NCBI GenBank assembly: GCA_004026145.2
Contig: CP034983.1
Location: 13,425,212 to 13,489,211 of the forward strand
DNA: 64,000 nucleotides
Origin: Takifugu bimaculatus
Taxonomy: Eukaryota; Chordata; Actinopteri; Tetraodontiformes; Tetraodontidae
Direction: 5' to 3'
Part shown: positions 62,646 through 64,000 of the stretch, piece after piece
How positions within the stretch are numbered: the first letter of the stretch is position 1
How the letters are laid out: every line of letters begins with the position of its first letter
Notes under the pieces: model-generated
Told to the model about the DNA's origin: nothing
The model's input: only the letters and a program-made list of their open reading frames with translations
The model's database searches: none
Program-made: the position numbers and the translations under genes

Positions 62646-64000
62646 ACCTCCTCGCATCTGCGGCCTGTAACGAGAGACTCGGCGTGCCGCGGCCGGGTTG
62701 GCAGAACGCTGCGTCTCAGGAGGTGAAAGAGAAAAAGGACCCCTCGCCACTGCGGTCAGCAGACCTTCTAAATCACGCGGCCGCATGGGAAATGTTTAAT
62801 CTAACAAATTGGTTTCTGTTTCCACTCCTACTTTCTTTTTTTCATTCTTTCATGCCGCAGGTATTCCGAGTATGGAGGTGATGTCATCATCTCATCCTTT
62901 TAAGAGTGACGGTGGCCCATATATCCTGAGGGGGAGGTGGAGCAGCAGGACCTAATGGTCTTTCCTCCCGCCGCCAAATCTAATTGTGCCCTTATCTTCT
63001 CCAAGTTTAACTGCAGCGAGCTGGCCCCGCTCTAAACTGTTGACTTAAAGCGCGGGCCCTCTCGACAGTCCGCACGTCTAGTTGGAAGATCTGACTTGGA
63101 CCTCCTCATCGAGGCCTTCAGCCGGTTAGCCCTGAAGTTAGCCGCCGCTAACTTAGCCGCCGCCTTGTGTTTGCTTCATGTCCTTGCTGAGCGTAGCCAG
63201 GCTCAGGGGACAGCGGTCGCCCGGCCCCTCGGGAGGAGGGGGGGGGGTGGGGGGAGGTGCACGCCACGGCATGCGCGTCCACATTACCGGGACAAGTAGG
63301 CACAGGTGTGGAAATCATTTTTAGCGCATAATATTTGCAGTAATCCAGTCAGATCACAGAGTCCACAGGAAGCAGCCGGCACAACAGGCCTGCGCGCCTC
63401 CAGCCATACAGGTATTTGAGCCTCTGAAGGTATTCAGGCTTCCCCTGTGGCATAGTGGTATTTGCACCTTTTGCTGGCGCGGTGTGTCGGCGCTGAGCGT
63501 CAGGCGCTCCTATGGATCAGTGCCTCTGTAAAGCTTCCCTGGAACAGCCTCTTGTTCCTTTAACATTCCAGGTACATCCACGCCAGCTCCTTCCTGTCGC
63601 TCCCCCTTGTTTGGCGCTGATTGACAAGCGTCCGCTTCTATCAGGCGCGTAATCAATCTGCTAATTGGTGTCTGAGGGTCGGGCGCTGTTGAAGCGTCTC
63701 CTGCTCTTTCTGTGGCTAATTTATCTTTGTCACGGCCCCGACTGGGAAAGTCCGCCAGTCTTAAAAAGTTTCTGCACATCCTCTCCCGGTTTCCTTCTGC
63801 GCTTTGTTCTCTATTTTTCTTTTTCTTTTTTTTTTCTTTCAAAGTGCAACACTGCACAAAGGGGAGAGGGGAAATGTCGGGCTTGTGCCGTTTCCATTGG
63901 AAACGGCTGATGAATCTCCGAAGGGAGGGCAGGGCGACGGTTCTGCACCTTGCAGGGAAAGAAAGCCTAAATATGAAGATATGATGCTTATACTTATAGA
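62646..64000. other. SHH-side gene desert, right end
   Basis: GC-richer unique sequence with a G-rich tract (63235-63254) and pyrimidine-rich tract (63811-63840). No gene was recognised. The sonic hedgehog gene is expected further right. Confidence 0.5.

Noticed and set aside
63448..63458. A-box-like TGGCATAGTGG, possible tRNA or SINE
   Set aside because: No B box or cloverleaf follows at the right distance.

Overview
The window is a piece of a teleost fish chromosome, probably an acanthomorph. It holds four protein genes in the vertebrate order MNX1 – NOM1 – LMBR1 – RNF32, followed by about 26 kb with no recognisable gene. In jawed vertebrates this block lies on the far side of the Sonic hedgehog regulatory domain, so the sonic hedgehog gene (shha in fishes) is expected beyond position 64000. 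The evidence for fish is compact introns, decayed tRNA-derived SINEs of teleost type, and many CA, GGA and poly-G microsatellites. The species assignment is inference.

Layout. Positions 1-1500 carry the last two exons and 3' end of the motor-neuron homeobox gene MNX1 (+ strand; the first exon is off the left edge). Positions 2575-7864 carry NOM1 on the - strand in 11 exons. It converges on MNX1 and encodes a nucleolar MIF4G/MA3 protein for small-subunit ribosome assembly. NOM1 shares a 385-bp divergent promoter, with a palindromic CRE, with LMBR1 on the + strand (17 coding exons, 8250-29898, intact, 492 residues). LMBR1 converges on RNF32 (- strand, 7 coding exons, 37974-32414, intact, 353 residues, two RING-H2 fingers around an IQ motif). 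Positions 38000-64000 are non-coding apart from repeats.

How it fits together. The genes are functionally unrelated: a transcription factor, a ribosome assembly factor, a LIMR-type membrane protein and a probable E3 ligase. Such blocks usually stay linked because introns of LMBR1 and RNF32 and the desert hold long-range SHH enhancers. LMBR1 intron 5 (12184-17700) is where the limb/fin enhancer ZRS resides in other vertebrates. I can point to the intron with fair confidence, but not to the exact element.

Main points for a second look. (1) Three reading-frame breaks lie in NOM1 exons 1, 4 and 11, while LMBR1 and RNF32 in the same sequence are perfectly open. (2) A 45-bp minisatellite and a perfect RFX X-box lie inside the ZRS intron. 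(3) RFX-type X-boxes occur in the RNF32 promoter and in its intron 5. (4) An 11-bp perfect inverted repeat in the desert presents two GATA sites. (5) Two very short introns are multiples of three and stop-free, so they could be retained in frame. (6) Several desert segments look like conserved enhancers. I saw no clearly new biological system; the novelty here is regulatory and concerns gene integrity.
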